Source: Eubacteriaceae bacterium
GTDB lineage: Bacteria > Bacillota > Clostridia > Peptostreptococcales > Anaerovoracaceae
DNA length: 64,000 nt
Direction: 5' to 3'
NCBI GenBank assembly: GCA_022652985.1
Contig: JALCRY010000001.1
Span: forward strand, 1 to 64,000
The position numbers were made by a program, and so were the translations under genes. Under the pieces are notes generated by a model that saw only the letters and a program-made list of their open reading frames with translations, was not told where the DNA came from and made no database searches. This document shows, in pieces, positions 46,103-55,204 of the stretch. How positions within the stretch are numbered: position 1 is the stretch's first letter; every line of letters starts with the position of its first letter.

Positions 46103-47152
46103 TTATTTTACCACAATATATGTGTTGTCCGCAATATCGTTGTCTGAAGTGAAATGCATTTCCAGTTCCGGGTATTTTGCCCTGAAATATTCTCTGTTCA
46201 CGCCTTTATGTCCGGACATGTTAGAAACGCACCTGCCGCATGAGGCGAATGTTACCGCGAGATGCCCGGCGGCCCGGATATTTTCCGCCGGACCGAAGCG
46301 TTCTATAAGAGCTGCCTCCATATCTTCCCTGGCTATCATCCCCTCGACCAGCTGTCTGAACGCAGGATGGTACGTTCCTCCGAGATCTGTTCCCGGCGTG
46401 ATGAGATCAGTGCTTTTAAGACCGACGCGCATGATCTCGATGCCGGCATCGGACAGGATCCGGTACATGTCTTTCGTGATATCAGCTGCTTTTTCCACGC
46501 CCGGCGGAGTATATTCTCCGGAGGCCATCATGTCTGCCAGAGCGGTGCCCCTGAGCACTACAGTCGGATATATCCTGGCCAGGGAAGGGCGGAGCCCGGC
46601 AGTTATTTCAGCCGAACGTATATCCTTTTCCTTTGTGTCTCCGGGAAGTCCGACCATGAGCTGTATGCCCAGGTCGAAGCCGTATTCCCTGATCAGTCTG
46701 CACGCGTCGAAAACAGCATCTGCCGTGTGTCCGCGCTGTGATTTCTCCAGGACTTCGTCATCGAATGACTGGACGCCGAGTTCAACGGCGCCGACCTCGT
46801 ATTTTTTGAGATTCGTAAGAATTTCATCATCGATATAATCGGGCCTGGTCGAAAGATGAAGACTGTCGACGCGTCCCGCGCGGACATATCTGTATCCTAT
46901 TTCCAGATACTTCGTCTGAAGCTCCAGCGGGATCGCCGTGAAGCTGCCTCCGTAAAAAGAAATCTCCACCTTGTCGAGACCGCGTCCTTCAAGTGTGGAA
47001 AGCCATTGTTCAATTGTATCCGTGATTTCCTTTTCGCTGACCGGCTGCTGCCTGGCGGTTATGGCATTCTGGTCGCAGAACACACAACTGTGAGGGCATC
47101 CGAGATGCGGAATGAAAATCGGTATTATCGCATGTTTTTTCATGCTATCCAT
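46103..47152 (-). CDS. Elp3-like radical SAM protein without acetyltransferase domain
   Basis: The 349-residue protein binds a 4Fe-4S cluster through C19, C23 and C26 (CPHSCVFCDQN). EISFYGGSFTAI and VELGVQSFDDEVL match the Elp3/COG1243 radical SAM core, including SAM-binding strands. It lacks the C-terminal GNAT domain of true Elp3. The start at 47152 is chosen because further upstream the frame runs into the divergent gene; 47143 is equally possible. Relatives act in tRNA modification or are uncharacterised. The C-terminal CGRCV cysteines may bind a second metal. Confidence 0.8.
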   Translation of the reverse strand: MDSMKKHAIIPIFIPHLGCPHSCVFCDQNAITARQQPVSEKEITDTIEQWLSTLEGRGLDKVEISFYGGSFTAIPLELQTKYLEIGYRYVRAGRVDSLHLSTRPDYIDDEILTNLKKYEVGAVELGVQSFDDEVLEKSQRGHTADAVFDACRLIREYGFDLGIQLMVGLPGDTKEKDIRSAEITAGLRPSLARIYPTVVLRGTALADMMASGEYTPPGVEKAADITKDMYRILSDAGIEIMRVGLKSTDLITPGTDLGGTYHPAFRQLVEGMIAREDMEAALIERFGPAENIRAAGHLAVTFASCGRCVSNMSGHKGVNREYFRAKYPELEMHFTSDNDIADNTYIVVK

Positions 47153-47187
47153 TATAACCCAAGATGTAGCAGATTCAAGCCGATAAA

Positions 47188-47196
47188 TGCTATAAT
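47188..47196 (+). promoter_or_regulatory. Extended -10 promoter for the DUF6873 gene
   Basis: TGCTATAAT is the same extended -10 element as before rnpB. No clear -35 is seen. AGGAGG and the ATG follow within 25 bases. Confidence 0.5.
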
Positions 47197-47212
47197 GAAA
47201 CAGGAGGTCATC

Positions 47213-47857
47213 ATGGAGAAAATATATGTTGCGGAAGACGCGTCCGGAGAACTGAAAACGTATCTTAAACAAAAGAATTTCGCAGTTGTCGAAGTGCATC
47301 ATACCGAAAGAGTGGGGAAAGCGGTGTCTGCTCACCCTGATATCTATATGTGCCGGCTCGGAACAGCTCCCGGCGGAGAGGTGTTTCACGGTGATCCGGA
47401 AAAGCTCACGCCTGAATATCCCGGTGATGTCAGATATAATGCAGCCTGTACGGGCAGATATTTCATACATAAACTGTCCGTCACGGATCCTGAGCTTCTC
47501 AGGCTGGCGGAACAGCGCGGCCTGGAAATGATCGATGTGCACCAGGGCTATACGAAATGCAGTACAGTAATAGTCGACGAGGAGAGTATAATTACTGCGG
47601 ATGAAGGCATTGCGGCTGCGTGCGCGCAGAAGGGAATGGCAGTAATGTCCGTTGCTCCCGGTCATGTGGTGCTTCCCGGTTTCCCGTACGGATTCATCGG
47701 CGGTGCGGCCGGAAGGGTCGGAGACGAAATCATTTTCAACGGAGATCTTACCGGGCATCCAGACAGTGAAAAAATGATCGATTTTATCAGGGACAGGGGG
47801 GCAGGTGTGAAATGGTTCAGCGGCTATCCTCTCACCGATATAGGAACGATCCTCTGA
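47213..47857 (+). CDS. DUF6873 family protein (GME fold)
   Basis: The 214-residue protein starts at 47213 behind AGGAGG. NAACTGRYFIHK, HQGYTKCSTVIVDEESIITAD and GFIGGAAGRVGDEIIFNGDL resemble a family of uncharacterised Firmicute proteins with a guanidine-modifying-enzyme-like fold. The conserved Cys in YTKCST and His residues could be functional, but no activity is known. It is divergent from the radical SAM gene across a 60-base gap. Confidence 0.72.
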   Translation: MEKIYVAEDASGELKTYLKQKNFAVVEVHHTERVGKAVSAHPDIYMCRLGTAPGGEVFHGDPEKLTPEYPGDVRYNAACTGRYFIHKLSVTDPELLRLAEQRGLEMIDVHQGYTKCSTVIVDEESIITADEGIAAACAQKGMAVMSVAPGHVVLPGFPYGFIGGAAGRVGDEIIFNGDLTGHPDSEKMIDFIRDRGAGVKWFSGYPLTDIGTIL

Positions 47858-47876
47858 TATAATCAGCAGATATGAA

Positions 47877-47916
47877 AAGACCGTGCAGCGGGAAGTGCTT
47901 CCCCGGGCACGGTCTT
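47877..47916 (-). terminator. Terminator of glgP, probably bidirectional
   Basis: AAGACCGTGC (47877-47886) pairs perfectly with GCACGGTCTT (47907-47916), and an inner GGGAAG/CTTCCC stem strengthens it. On the minus strand TTTTCAT follows, fitting glgP. It also lies 20 bases after the plus-strand gene ending at 47857. Confidence 0.8.
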
Positions 47917-47927
47917 CTGAATTCCTG

Positions 47928-50414
47928 TTAAACTATCGGCTTTGTGAACCAGATCTTCTCGGCATAATCATTTATGCTTCTGTCAGCCGCAAATCTTGCC
48001 GACATGGCGATATTCGTAGCGGACATCCTGTTCCAGCGCGGTCTGTCTTCATAAGCCTCCTGTATGCGCTCATGTACTTCGCAGTAGCTGCCGAAATCCT
48101 TCAGGCACATATACGGATCGGCGATACTGTATGAAGGCTGAAGGAGATAATCGTGAATGCCTTTGAAATCTTTGCCGTTGAAGCCGGCGCTCAGGCTGTC
48201 AACAGCAGCTTTCAGCTGTTCGTTCTCACCGTAACATTTTCTGGCGTCGTAGCCGTTTCTGAAGTTCTCCAGGACTTCTGCCGCAGTCTGTCCGAAAATG
48301 AATATGCTGTCGTCGCCGACCGCGTCGAACATTTCCACATTTGCTCCGTCCATCGTGCCGATAGTGACGGCGCCGTTTATCATCATTTTCATATTGCCGG
48401 TGCCGCTCGCTTCTTTGCCGGCGAGCGATATCTGCTCGGAAATATCGGTTGCCGGCATCAGTGTCTCGGCGAGCGATACGCTGTAATTCTCCAGGAAAAT
48501 GACCTTCATCTTTTCCGATATCCGCGGATTCTTTTCAATTTCCTGACCTATTTCATAGATGAGCTGAATAATTCTCTTTGCCATAAAATAATTAGGAGCT
48601 GTTTTAGCGGCGAAAAGGTATGTTTCAGGCCGCATCTCCATGTCGGGATCTGCCAGAAGTCCCTGATATTTTACTATTATTCTCAGAGCATTCAGCAGCT
48701 GCCTTTTGTATTCGTGCAGACGTTTGGCCTGAACGATAAAAAGAGAATCCGGATCGGGAGCGATGCCTGTCATCTCCTTGATTTTAGCGGACATCCTTAT
48801 TTTGTTGTCCCTCTTGATCTCGGTGAGTCTTTCACCGACATGCTTATCGTCTCTGTATCGGAGAAATCCCTGCAGTTTCCAGGCATCTTTTCTGTATTCC
48901 GGCCCGATGCATTCGTCGAGCAGGGATGCGAGTTCCGGATTCGACTGACAGAGCCAGCGTCTATAGGCGATGCCGTTCGTCACATTAGTGAATTTTTCCG
49001 GATACGCAAGATAGAAGTCATGGAAAAGATCGTCCTTCAGTATTTCCGAATGAAGTTTCGACACTCCGTTGACCTTGTGCGAACCGATGACCGACAGGTT
49101 CGCCATGCGTACCATGCCGTCGCCGAGAGGGGCCACGTAATCTATCTTGCCTTCATCGCCCGGGAATTTGACTTCCATATCGTTTCTGAAACGCTTGTTG
49201 ATCTCTTCTATCATCATGTAGATACGCGGAAGCATATTTTTTACGAGACTGTCGCTCCATTTCTCAAGAGCTTCGGCGAGGACTGTATGATTCGTATAGG
49301 AGATCGTGTTGATGACTCTGTACCAGGCATAATCCCAGTCGCAGCCGTAGTCGTCGATAAATATCCTCATGAGCTCCGGTATGCAGAGCGCAGGATGAGT
49401 ATCGTTGATATGTATCACATTTTTCTGATGGAAGTTGTCGAGCGTGCCGTGGAGTCTGTAATGATTCCTGACGATATTCTGGCATGATGCCGACACCATG
49501 AAATACTGCTGTTTCAGTCTGAGTTCTTTTCCGCCTTCGATATTGTCGGCAGGGTAGAGCACCTTGGACAGAAGTTCCGCCCTGGTATTTTCCTGGGCCG
49601 CTTTCGTGAAGTCGCCGTTATTGAATGACGTCATATCGAAGCCTTCGGTATCGCGTCCGCTCCAAAGCCTGAGTTTTTCGACAGCTTCAGAATCTGAGCC
49701 GGATACGAACATATCATAAGGTACGGCTTCGACGATATCCTGGCCTTCGGCGACAAATTTCAGACCGTCTTCGCCCCATTGCTCTTTATACTGGCCGTAA
49801 AATCCGACTTTATATACATCGTCTTCACGCGCATTAAGCCAAACGTGGCCGCCCGGCAGCCAGTTGTCAGGCATTTCCACCTGCCATCCGTCCACGAGCT
49901 TCTGCTTGAAAAGGCCGTAATCGTACTTGATGCAGAATCCGGTGACATCGTATCCGCACGAAGCCATGGCATCCATGTAGCATGCCGCCAGTCTGCCGAG
50001 ACCTCCGTTGCCGAGTCCTGCGTCCGGTTCGAGGTCATAGAGTTCGGTGATATCCATGTTTATTTCACTGAGCATATCTTCGACCATTCCGGTCTGCCCG
50101 AGATTATAGAGATTGTTCTTCAGTGACTGACCCATCAGGAACTCCATGCTGATGTAATATATTTTCTTTTTGCCGTCTTCATGTTTTTCAACGGCACGTC
50201 TTTTCTTGTTGAATTCCCATCTTTTCGTCTGCAGCTCGCTGTTGATGACTGTGGCGACCGCTCTGTACATATCATACGGTTCTGCTGTCTCGAACGAACA
50301 GTGAAAAGTGTTCTCGAGCTGATCGTCCACAGCGCTGCGGAATTTTTTATATTCCTCTTTCGTGTATTTTTTTGCAGTATCTGCCGAGGTGTTTTTTGTT
50401 TTTTTAAGGTCCAT
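47928..50414 (-). CDS. glgP: Glycogen phosphorylase
   Basis: The 828-residue enzyme releases glucose-1-phosphate from glycogen ends. The PLP-binding lysine lies in EASGTGNMKMMINGAV, and IHINDTHPAL, GNGGLGRLAACYMD and AKRLHEYKRQLLN are strict phosphorylase landmarks. Full bacterial length; no regulatory phosphorylation site of the animal type is apparent. AAGGAG precedes the ATG. It follows glgA on the same strand, so synthesis and breakdown are co-transcribed. Confidence 0.95.
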   Translation of the reverse strand: MDLKKTKNTSADTAKKYTKEEYKKFRSAVDDQLENTFHCSFETAEPYDMYRAVATVINSELQTKRWEFNKKRRAVEKHEDGKKKIYYISMEFLMGQSLKNNLYNLGQTGMVEDMLSEINMDITELYDLEPDAGLGNGGLGRLAACYMDAMASCGYDVTGFCIKYDYGLFKQKLVDGWQVEMPDNWLPGGHVWLNAREDDVYKVGFYGQYKEQWGEDGLKFVAEGQDIVEAVPYDMFVSGSDSEAVEKLRLWSGRDTEGFDMTSFNNGDFTKAAQENTRAELLSKVLYPADNIEGGKELRLKQQYFMVSASCQNIVRNHYRLHGTLDNFHQKNVIHINDTHPALCIPELMRIFIDDYGCDWDYAWYRVINTISYTNHTVLAEALEKWSDSLVKNMLPRIYMMIEEINKRFRNDMEVKFPGDEGKIDYVAPLGDGMVRMANLSVIGSHKVNGVSKLHSEILKDDLFHDFYLAYPEKFTNVTNGIAYRRWLCQSNPELASLLDECIGPEYRKDAWKLQGFLRYRDDKHVGERLTEIKRDNKIRMSAKIKEMTGIAPDPDSLFIVQAKRLHEYKRQLLNALRIIVKYQGLLADPDMEMRPETYLFAAKTAPNYFMAKRIIQLIYEIGQEIEKNPRISEKMKVIFLENYSVSLAETLMPATDISEQISLAGKEASGTGNMKMMINGAVTIGTMDGANVEMFDAVGDDSIFIFGQTAAEVLENFRNGYDARKCYGENEQLKAAVDSLSAGFNGKDFKGIHDYLLQPSYSIADPYMCLKDFGSYCEVHERIQEAYEDRPRWNRMSATNIAMSARFAADRSINDYAEKIWFTKPIV

Positions 50415-50441
50415 AAATCCCTTTCTCCTTTTGAGGTGTAA

Positions 50442-51941
50442 CTAATATGTCAGAATGTCTTCATACATTTTCTGATATTCTTTGGCCTGTGAAGCCCAGC
50501 TGAAATTCATCCGCAGATCGTGTTCGACCAGTTTCTGCCAGTTGGCTTTATCATGATATCTGTTCAGTGCGTTCATGACTGCATGATAGAAGGCGTCAGA
50601 CGTGAAATCTCCGAAGAGAAATCCGTTGCCGTCTCCGAGAGTGCAGTCTTTTATCGAATCTCTGAGTCCTCCCGTTTCACGGACGACAGGTACCGTTCCG
50701 TACCTGCAGGCGATCATCTGAGACAGTCCGCATGGTTCGCTGCGTGATGGCATGATAAAAATATCAGAGCCTGCATAGACCTTGTGCGACATGCCGTTAT
50801 CAAAGTAGATAAGCGCCGCCGCCTTGTCCGGATGTCTCTCCGCGAGGCCTCGGAACCAGTTTTCGTAATGGCCGTCTCCTGTGCCGAGCAGGATGAACTG
50901 CACGTCATTGCCGTCAAGGATGCCGTCCATGGTTTCCAGGATCAGATCCATCCCCTTGGCCGGGACGAGCCGGCTGACGACTGCCATGACCGGAACATCT
51001 TCCCGGACCGGGAGTCCCGCGGCTTTCTGAAGTTCAGTCTTGTTCGGCAGTTTGCCTTCCGGATGATTATATGAGTAATTTGATACGATGAAAGGATCCG
51101 TCGACGGATTGTACACTCTGGTATCGATTCCGTTGAGGATGCCGCGCATCTTATGTTCGTTTCTGCGTATGATGTGGTCCAGACCGAACGAATAGAACGG
51201 ATCTTTTAATTCGTTCGCATAGGACGGGCTGACCGTGCTGACCATATTCGACGATTCGATGGCGCCTTTCATGAGGTTCACATCGCCGTGATATTCAACG
51301 ACATAGGTTTTGTCTTCCGGGAGTCCCAGAACATTCTGCAGAACATCCATGCCGTAATGGCCCTGGTATTCGATATTGTGTATCGTAAAGACAGTTTCCA
51401 TGAATTCGCGGTGGTAGATAGTGTTCTGGAAAACAGGCACCATTGCAGTCTGCCAGTCGTTCGCATGGATGATATCCGGCACGAAGTCTATGATGCGGAG
51501 CGATTCGATGACGGCTCTGGAAAAGTAGGTGAACCTTTCGCAGTCGTCGAAATATCCGTAAAGGCCGTCTCTTTTGAAGTAATATTCATTGTCTATGAAG
51601 TAATAAGTGACGCCTTTGTATTCCAGGCTGAACACGCCCATGTATTCATGCTTCCAGGCGATAGGTATCTCCGCACAGCCCAGAAAGTCCATGTCTTTGC
51701 GGTATTCATCAGAAATAGACTGGTAAAGAGGCATGATGACTCTGCAGTCTATATCTGAGCTTTTTATCGATTTAAGAGCTTTTGGAAGAGAACCCGCAAC
51801 TTCTCCGAGACCTCCGGTGCCCGCGAAAGGCGATACTTCCGGCGAGGCAAACAGTATATTGTACTGCATCTTTTCTTTGACAGCTGACGGTTTTCTCGGA
51901 CGGGCCTTTTTCATCGGCCGGCCTCTGTAATTAGATCCCAT
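50442..51941 (-). CDS. glgA: Glycogen synthase (GT5, ADP-glucose)
   Basis: The 499-residue GT5 glucosyltransferase extends alpha-1,4-glucan from ADP-glucose. The N-terminal motif, usually KTGGL, reads GTGGL (41-45, FAGTGGLGEVAGSL), so the nucleotide-sugar lysine is replaced. The C-terminal PSRSEPCGLSQMIACRYG and RETGGLRDSI motifs are intact. A basic tail of 24 residues precedes the usual start (MQYNILFASPE). AGGAGG before the ATG at 51941 supports including it. The gene is divergent from glgB. Confidence 0.92.
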   Translation of the reverse strand: MGSNYRGRPMKKARPRKPSAVKEKMQYNILFASPEVSPFAGTGGLGEVAGSLPKALKSIKSSDIDCRVIMPLYQSISDEYRKDMDFLGCAEIPIAWKHEYMGVFSLEYKGVTYYFIDNEYYFKRDGLYGYFDDCERFTYFSRAVIESLRIIDFVPDIIHANDWQTAMVPVFQNTIYHREFMETVFTIHNIEYQGHYGMDVLQNVLGLPEDKTYVVEYHGDVNLMKGAIESSNMVSTVSPSYANELKDPFYSFGLDHIIRRNEHKMRGILNGIDTRVYNPSTDPFIVSNYSYNHPEGKLPNKTELQKAAGLPVREDVPVMAVVSRLVPAKGMDLILETMDGILDGNDVQFILLGTGDGHYENWFRGLAERHPDKAAALIYFDNGMSHKVYAGSDIFIMPSRSEPCGLSQMIACRYGTVPVVRETGGLRDSIKDCTLGDGNGFLFGDFTSDAFYHAVMNALNRYHDKANWQKLVEHDLRMNFSWASQAKEYQKMYEDILTY

Positions 51942-51988
51942 ATGAACCTCCTGAGATAATATATTACTTTCCCTTTAAATAATTTCAA

Positions 51989-52017
51989 AGTATAACATAA
52001 GATTGAATATTAGTCTA
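51989..52017 (-). promoter_or_regulatory. Probable promoter for glgA-glgP
   Basis: On the minus strand, TAGACT (rc of 52012-52017) and TATACT (rc of 51989-51994) have a 17-base spacer. This overlaps the glgB promoter, so the two may compete or be co-regulated. Confidence 0.45.
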
Positions 52018-52031
52018 TCCGAGGATATAAT
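52003..52031 (+). promoter_or_regulatory. Promoter for the glgBCD operon
   Basis: TTGAAT (52003-52008) and TATAAT (52026-52031) have a 17-base spacer. The glgB ribosome site CGGAGG lies about 27 bases further on. Confidence 0.7.
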
Positions 52032-52068
52032 AGAATTAAGTAAAATCAATAAGGTACGGAGGTAGAAT

Positions 52069-53979
52069 ATGACACTGCATAAGGGCGATTTATCTTATCC
52101 GAAATACCTATTTCATCAGGGCGAAAATTTTAAATCATATGAATTTCTCGGACCGCATTACGCGGGCAGCAAGGCTTCTGAAGGTATCTGGTTCAGAGTC
52201 TGGGCCCCGAGAGCAGCTGCTGTATCCTTAGTTGGCGATTTCAACGACTGGGATGTTTCGGCGCACCCTATGGAACAGATGGATGACGACAAGACCATCT
52301 GGGAAATCTTTATTAAAGATATCCCGGACAACTGTTTTTACAAGTATGCCGTTACAACAGATACCGGCGAAATACTCTACAAGGCGGATCCATATGCTTT
52401 CTGTTCCGAAAAAGGAACAACTGATGAAGGAGCGCTGATGGCATCGCAGGTATATAATATTGACAATAATTACCAATGGAGCGATTCGGCCTGGTGCCGC
52501 AGGCGGGATTCGGCGAATCATTACGCCGGTCCGGTCAATATATATGAGGCGCATCTCGGCTCATGGAAGAGGAAAAAGGACGGTTCCTTCTACAGCTACA
52601 GAGAACTGGCGGATATGATCATACCTTACGTTAAGGATATGGGATATACGCATATTGAACTCATGCCGCTCATGGAATATCCGTACGAGGGGTCGTGGGG
52701 GTATCAGATCACCGGATATTACAGCATCACGTCGAGGTACGGGTCGCCGGCCGATTTTGTGTATTTCGTGGACCGGGCGCATCAGAACGACATCGGCATA
52801 ATCCTGGACTGGGTGCCGGCGCATTTTCCGAAAGATGCCCACGGGCTGATGGAATTCGATGGACATCCGCTGTATGAGGACAGCGATCCTCTGAAAATGG
52901 AGCATAAGGGATGGGGGACGAGAGTTTTCGATTACGGCAGGCCGGAAGTTCTGAGCTTTCTGATATCGAATGCGTTTTTCTATTTCGACAAATATCATGC
53001 AGACGGTTTGCGGGTAGATGCGGTAGCGGCGATGCTGTATCTGAACTATGACAGAAAAGACGGCGAATGGAGGCCTAACGAGGACGGCGGCTGCGAAAAC
53101 AAGGAAGCAGTTCATTTCCTGCAGACGCTAAATAAAAACATTCTTTCGTTTTTCCCGGGAAGGCTGATGATCGCGGAGGAATCGACAGCGTGGCCTATGG
53201 TCACTATGCCGCCTTCAGTCGGCGGGCTCGGCTTCAATTTCAAATGGAACATGGGCTGGATGAACGATGTGCTCGAGTATTTTTCGAAAGATCCGCTTTT
53301 CAGATCAGGAGTTCACAACAAGCTGACTTTTTCGATATCGTACGCTTACAGCGAAAATTATATACTGCCGATATCGCATGATGAAGTGGTGCACGGAAAA
53401 CATTCGCTCCTGGATAAAATGCCGGGTGAGTATGAAGACAAGTTTGCTCAGCTCAGGGCATTCTGTGTATATATGATGACGCATCCGGGGAAAAAACTGG
53501 TATTCATGGGAGCCGAGTTCGGCCAGTTTATTGAATGGAATGAAAAACAGGGACTTGACTGGATGCTGCTGAAATTTGAGAAACACAAAAAGATGCAGTC
53601 CTATGTCAGAGAACTCAACCGATATTATCTGGATACGCCGGCTCTCTGGAAAAAGGATGATTCTTATGACGGATTCGGCTGGGTCGATGCTGACAATGCG
53701 AATGACAATGTCTACACATATTTCAGAACTGACTGCGAAGGGCAGATAGCGCTTTCGGTCATCAATCTTTCGGGCAATGATTATGAGGACTTCTGGATAG
53801 GGGTTCCGGAAGGCGATTCATATGAAGTAATGATAGATACAGACAGAAAGAGATCAGGAGGTACGGGAAAGAGAAAAAAGAGAAAATATAAAGTAAGAAA
53901 AGGTTCGATGAACGGCTATGACAGATTTATATCCGTATCGATGCCTAAATTATCCGCTATGATACTTGAAAAAAGATAA
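52069..53979 (+). CDS. glgB: 1,4-alpha-glucan branching enzyme (GH13)
   Basis: The 636-residue enzyme introduces alpha-1,6 branches into glycogen. A CBM48 domain (about 25-125, RVWAPRAAAVSLVGDFNDW) precedes the GH13 barrel. The nucleophile is D317 in GLRVDAVA and the acid is E370 in IAEEST; SHDEVVHGKHSL contains the third carboxylate. The end of the chain is basic (RKRSGGTGKRKKRKYK region). It has its own promoter and is followed by glgC after 17 bases. Confidence 0.94.
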   Translation: MTLHKGDLSYPKYLFHQGENFKSYEFLGPHYAGSKASEGIWFRVWAPRAAAVSLVGDFNDWDVSAHPMEQMDDDKTIWEIFIKDIPDNCFYKYAVTTDTGEILYKADPYAFCSEKGTTDEGALMASQVYNIDNNYQWSDSAWCRRRDSANHYAGPVNIYEAHLGSWKRKKDGSFYSYRELADMIIPYVKDMGYTHIELMPLMEYPYEGSWGYQITGYYSITSRYGSPADFVYFVDRAHQNDIGIILDWVPAHFPKDAHGLMEFDGHPLYEDSDPLKMEHKGWGTRVFDYGRPEVLSFLISNAFFYFDKYHADGLRVDAVAAMLYLNYDRKDGEWRPNEDGGCENKEAVHFLQTLNKNILSFFPGRLMIAEESTAWPMVTMPPSVGGLGFNFKWNMGWMNDVLEYFSKDPLFRSGVHNKLTFSISYAYSENYILPISHDEVVHGKHSLLDKMPGEYEDKFAQLRAFCVYMMTHPGKKLVFMGAEFGQFIEWNEKQGLDWMLLKFEKHKKMQSYVRELNRYYLDTPALWKKDDSYDGFGWVDADNANDNVYTYFRTDCEGQIALSVINLSGNDYEDFWIGVPEGDSYEVMIDTDRKRSGGTGKRKKRKYKVRKGSMNGYDRFISVSMPKLSAMILEKR

Positions 53980-53996
53980 GGAAGGATTGATGGTTT

Positions 53997-55187
53997 ATGG
54001 AAAGAATGAGTAAGAAAACATGCATTGCCATGTTGCTTGCAGGCGGTCAGGGGAGCAGGCTCGCGCCTTTGACGAACAAGATAGCAAAACCGGCGGTACC
54101 GTTTGGTTCGAAGTACAGGATCATTGATTTTTCCCTTTCGAACTGTGTCAATTCAGACATCGATACTGTCGGGGTACTGACGCAGTATCAGCCTCTGCAG
54201 CTGAACGATTACCTGGCCAGAGGACAGTCGTGGGATCTGAATCTGAATTTCGGAGGACTGCATATCCTGCCTCCGTATCAGGCCAAGAAAGGCGGCGACT
54301 GGTTCAAGGGGACCGCGAACGCGATATATCAGAATATCGGCTTTATCGAAAGATACGATCCGGAATATGTCCTTATCCTGTCGGGCGATCACATTTATAA
54401 AATGGATTATTCCGTGATGCTGGAGGAGCATATTAAGAACAATGCCGACTGCACGATCGCGGTCATAGATGTTCCCGAAGAGGAAGCGTCGAGATTCGGT
54501 ATCATGAGTACCGATGAGAGCGGACGTATCGTCGAATTTGAGGAAAAACCTGAGCATCCGAAGAGCACGCAGGCTTCGATGGGCGTGTATATTTTCAGCA
54601 CCGACAAGCTGAAGAAATATCTCATCGAAGACGAGCATACAGAAGGATCGGAAAACGACTTCGGCAAGAATGTAATTCCGGCCATGCTGCGCGACGGACA
54701 GAGGATGTTCTCATATCTGTATAAAGGATACTGGAGAGATGTAGGTACTCTGGACTCGTTCTGGGCGGCCAACATGGATGTGCTGGGTGATGTTCCGGAG
54801 CTTTTTCTGAATGATCCAGGATGGAAGATTTCCTATCACCACAGTTTCAGCAGGCCGCAATACCTGGGGCCTGCATCATCAATTTCCAATTCTGTCGTGG
54901 GAGACAGCTGCGTGATAGACGGAAAATCAGTTGATTCAGTCATCTTCAGCAATGTTGTCATAGAAGAAGGAGCCTGCGTCAGAGACTGCGTGGTCATGAA
55001 CGGCGCAGTCATCAGAAAAGGAGCCTTTGTGGAATATGCGATCATAGACAATGACGCTGTTATCGAGGCAAACGCTTCTGTAGGCGGGCCGAAGGAAAAC
55101 AGCGCACTCACTGTGATAGCCGGCGGCATAACAGTTGGCAGAGATGCTGTGGTATGCCCCGGAACTATAGTTGAGGAAGATATATAA
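53997..55187 (+). CDS. glgC: Glucose-1-phosphate adenylyltransferase, catalytic subunit
   Basis: The 396-residue protein makes ADP-glucose from glucose-1-phosphate and [23 protein letters not shown] is the nucleotide-binding loop, and [10 protein letters not shown] contains the conserved sugar-phosphate lysine. The C-terminal third is a left-handed beta-helix of hexapeptide repeats that binds allosteric effectors. The next gene encodes the non-catalytic GlgD partner, as in Bacillus and Clostridia. Confidence 0.95.
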   Translation: MERMSKKTCIAMLLAGGQGSRLAPLTNKIAKPAVPFGSKYRIIDFSLSNCVNSDIDTVGVLTQYQPLQLNDYLARGQSWDLNLNFGGLHILPPYQAKKGGDWFKGTANAIYQNIGFIERYDPEYVLILSGDHIYKMDYSVMLEEHIKNNADCTIAVIDVPEEEASRFGIMSTDESGRIVEFEEKPEHPKSTQASMGVYIFSTDKLKKYLIEDEHTEGSENDFGKNVIPAMLRDGQRMFSYLYKGYWRDVGTLDSFWAANMDVLGDVPELFLNDPGWKISYHHSFSRPQYLGPASSISNSVVGDSCVIDGKSVDSVIFSNVVIEEGACVRDCVVMNGAVIRKGAFVEYAIIDNDAVIEANASVGGPKENSALTVIAGGITVGRDAVVCPGTIVEEDI

Positions 55188-55204
55188 AAGGAGGGAACAG
55201 AGTA

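Noticed and set aside
46856-47212. Long upstream extension of the DUF6873 gene
   Set aside because: It runs antisense through the radical SAM gene. A strong AGGAGG and family-consistent start lie at 47213.
47153-47758. N-terminal extension of the radical SAM protein
   Set aside because: It overlaps most of the DUF6873 gene on the other strand, and the family starts just before the CxxxCxxC motif.
48153-49487. 444-codon open frame antisense to glgP
   Set aside because: It mirrors the codon pattern of glgP, shows no recognisable domain and has no ribosome site.
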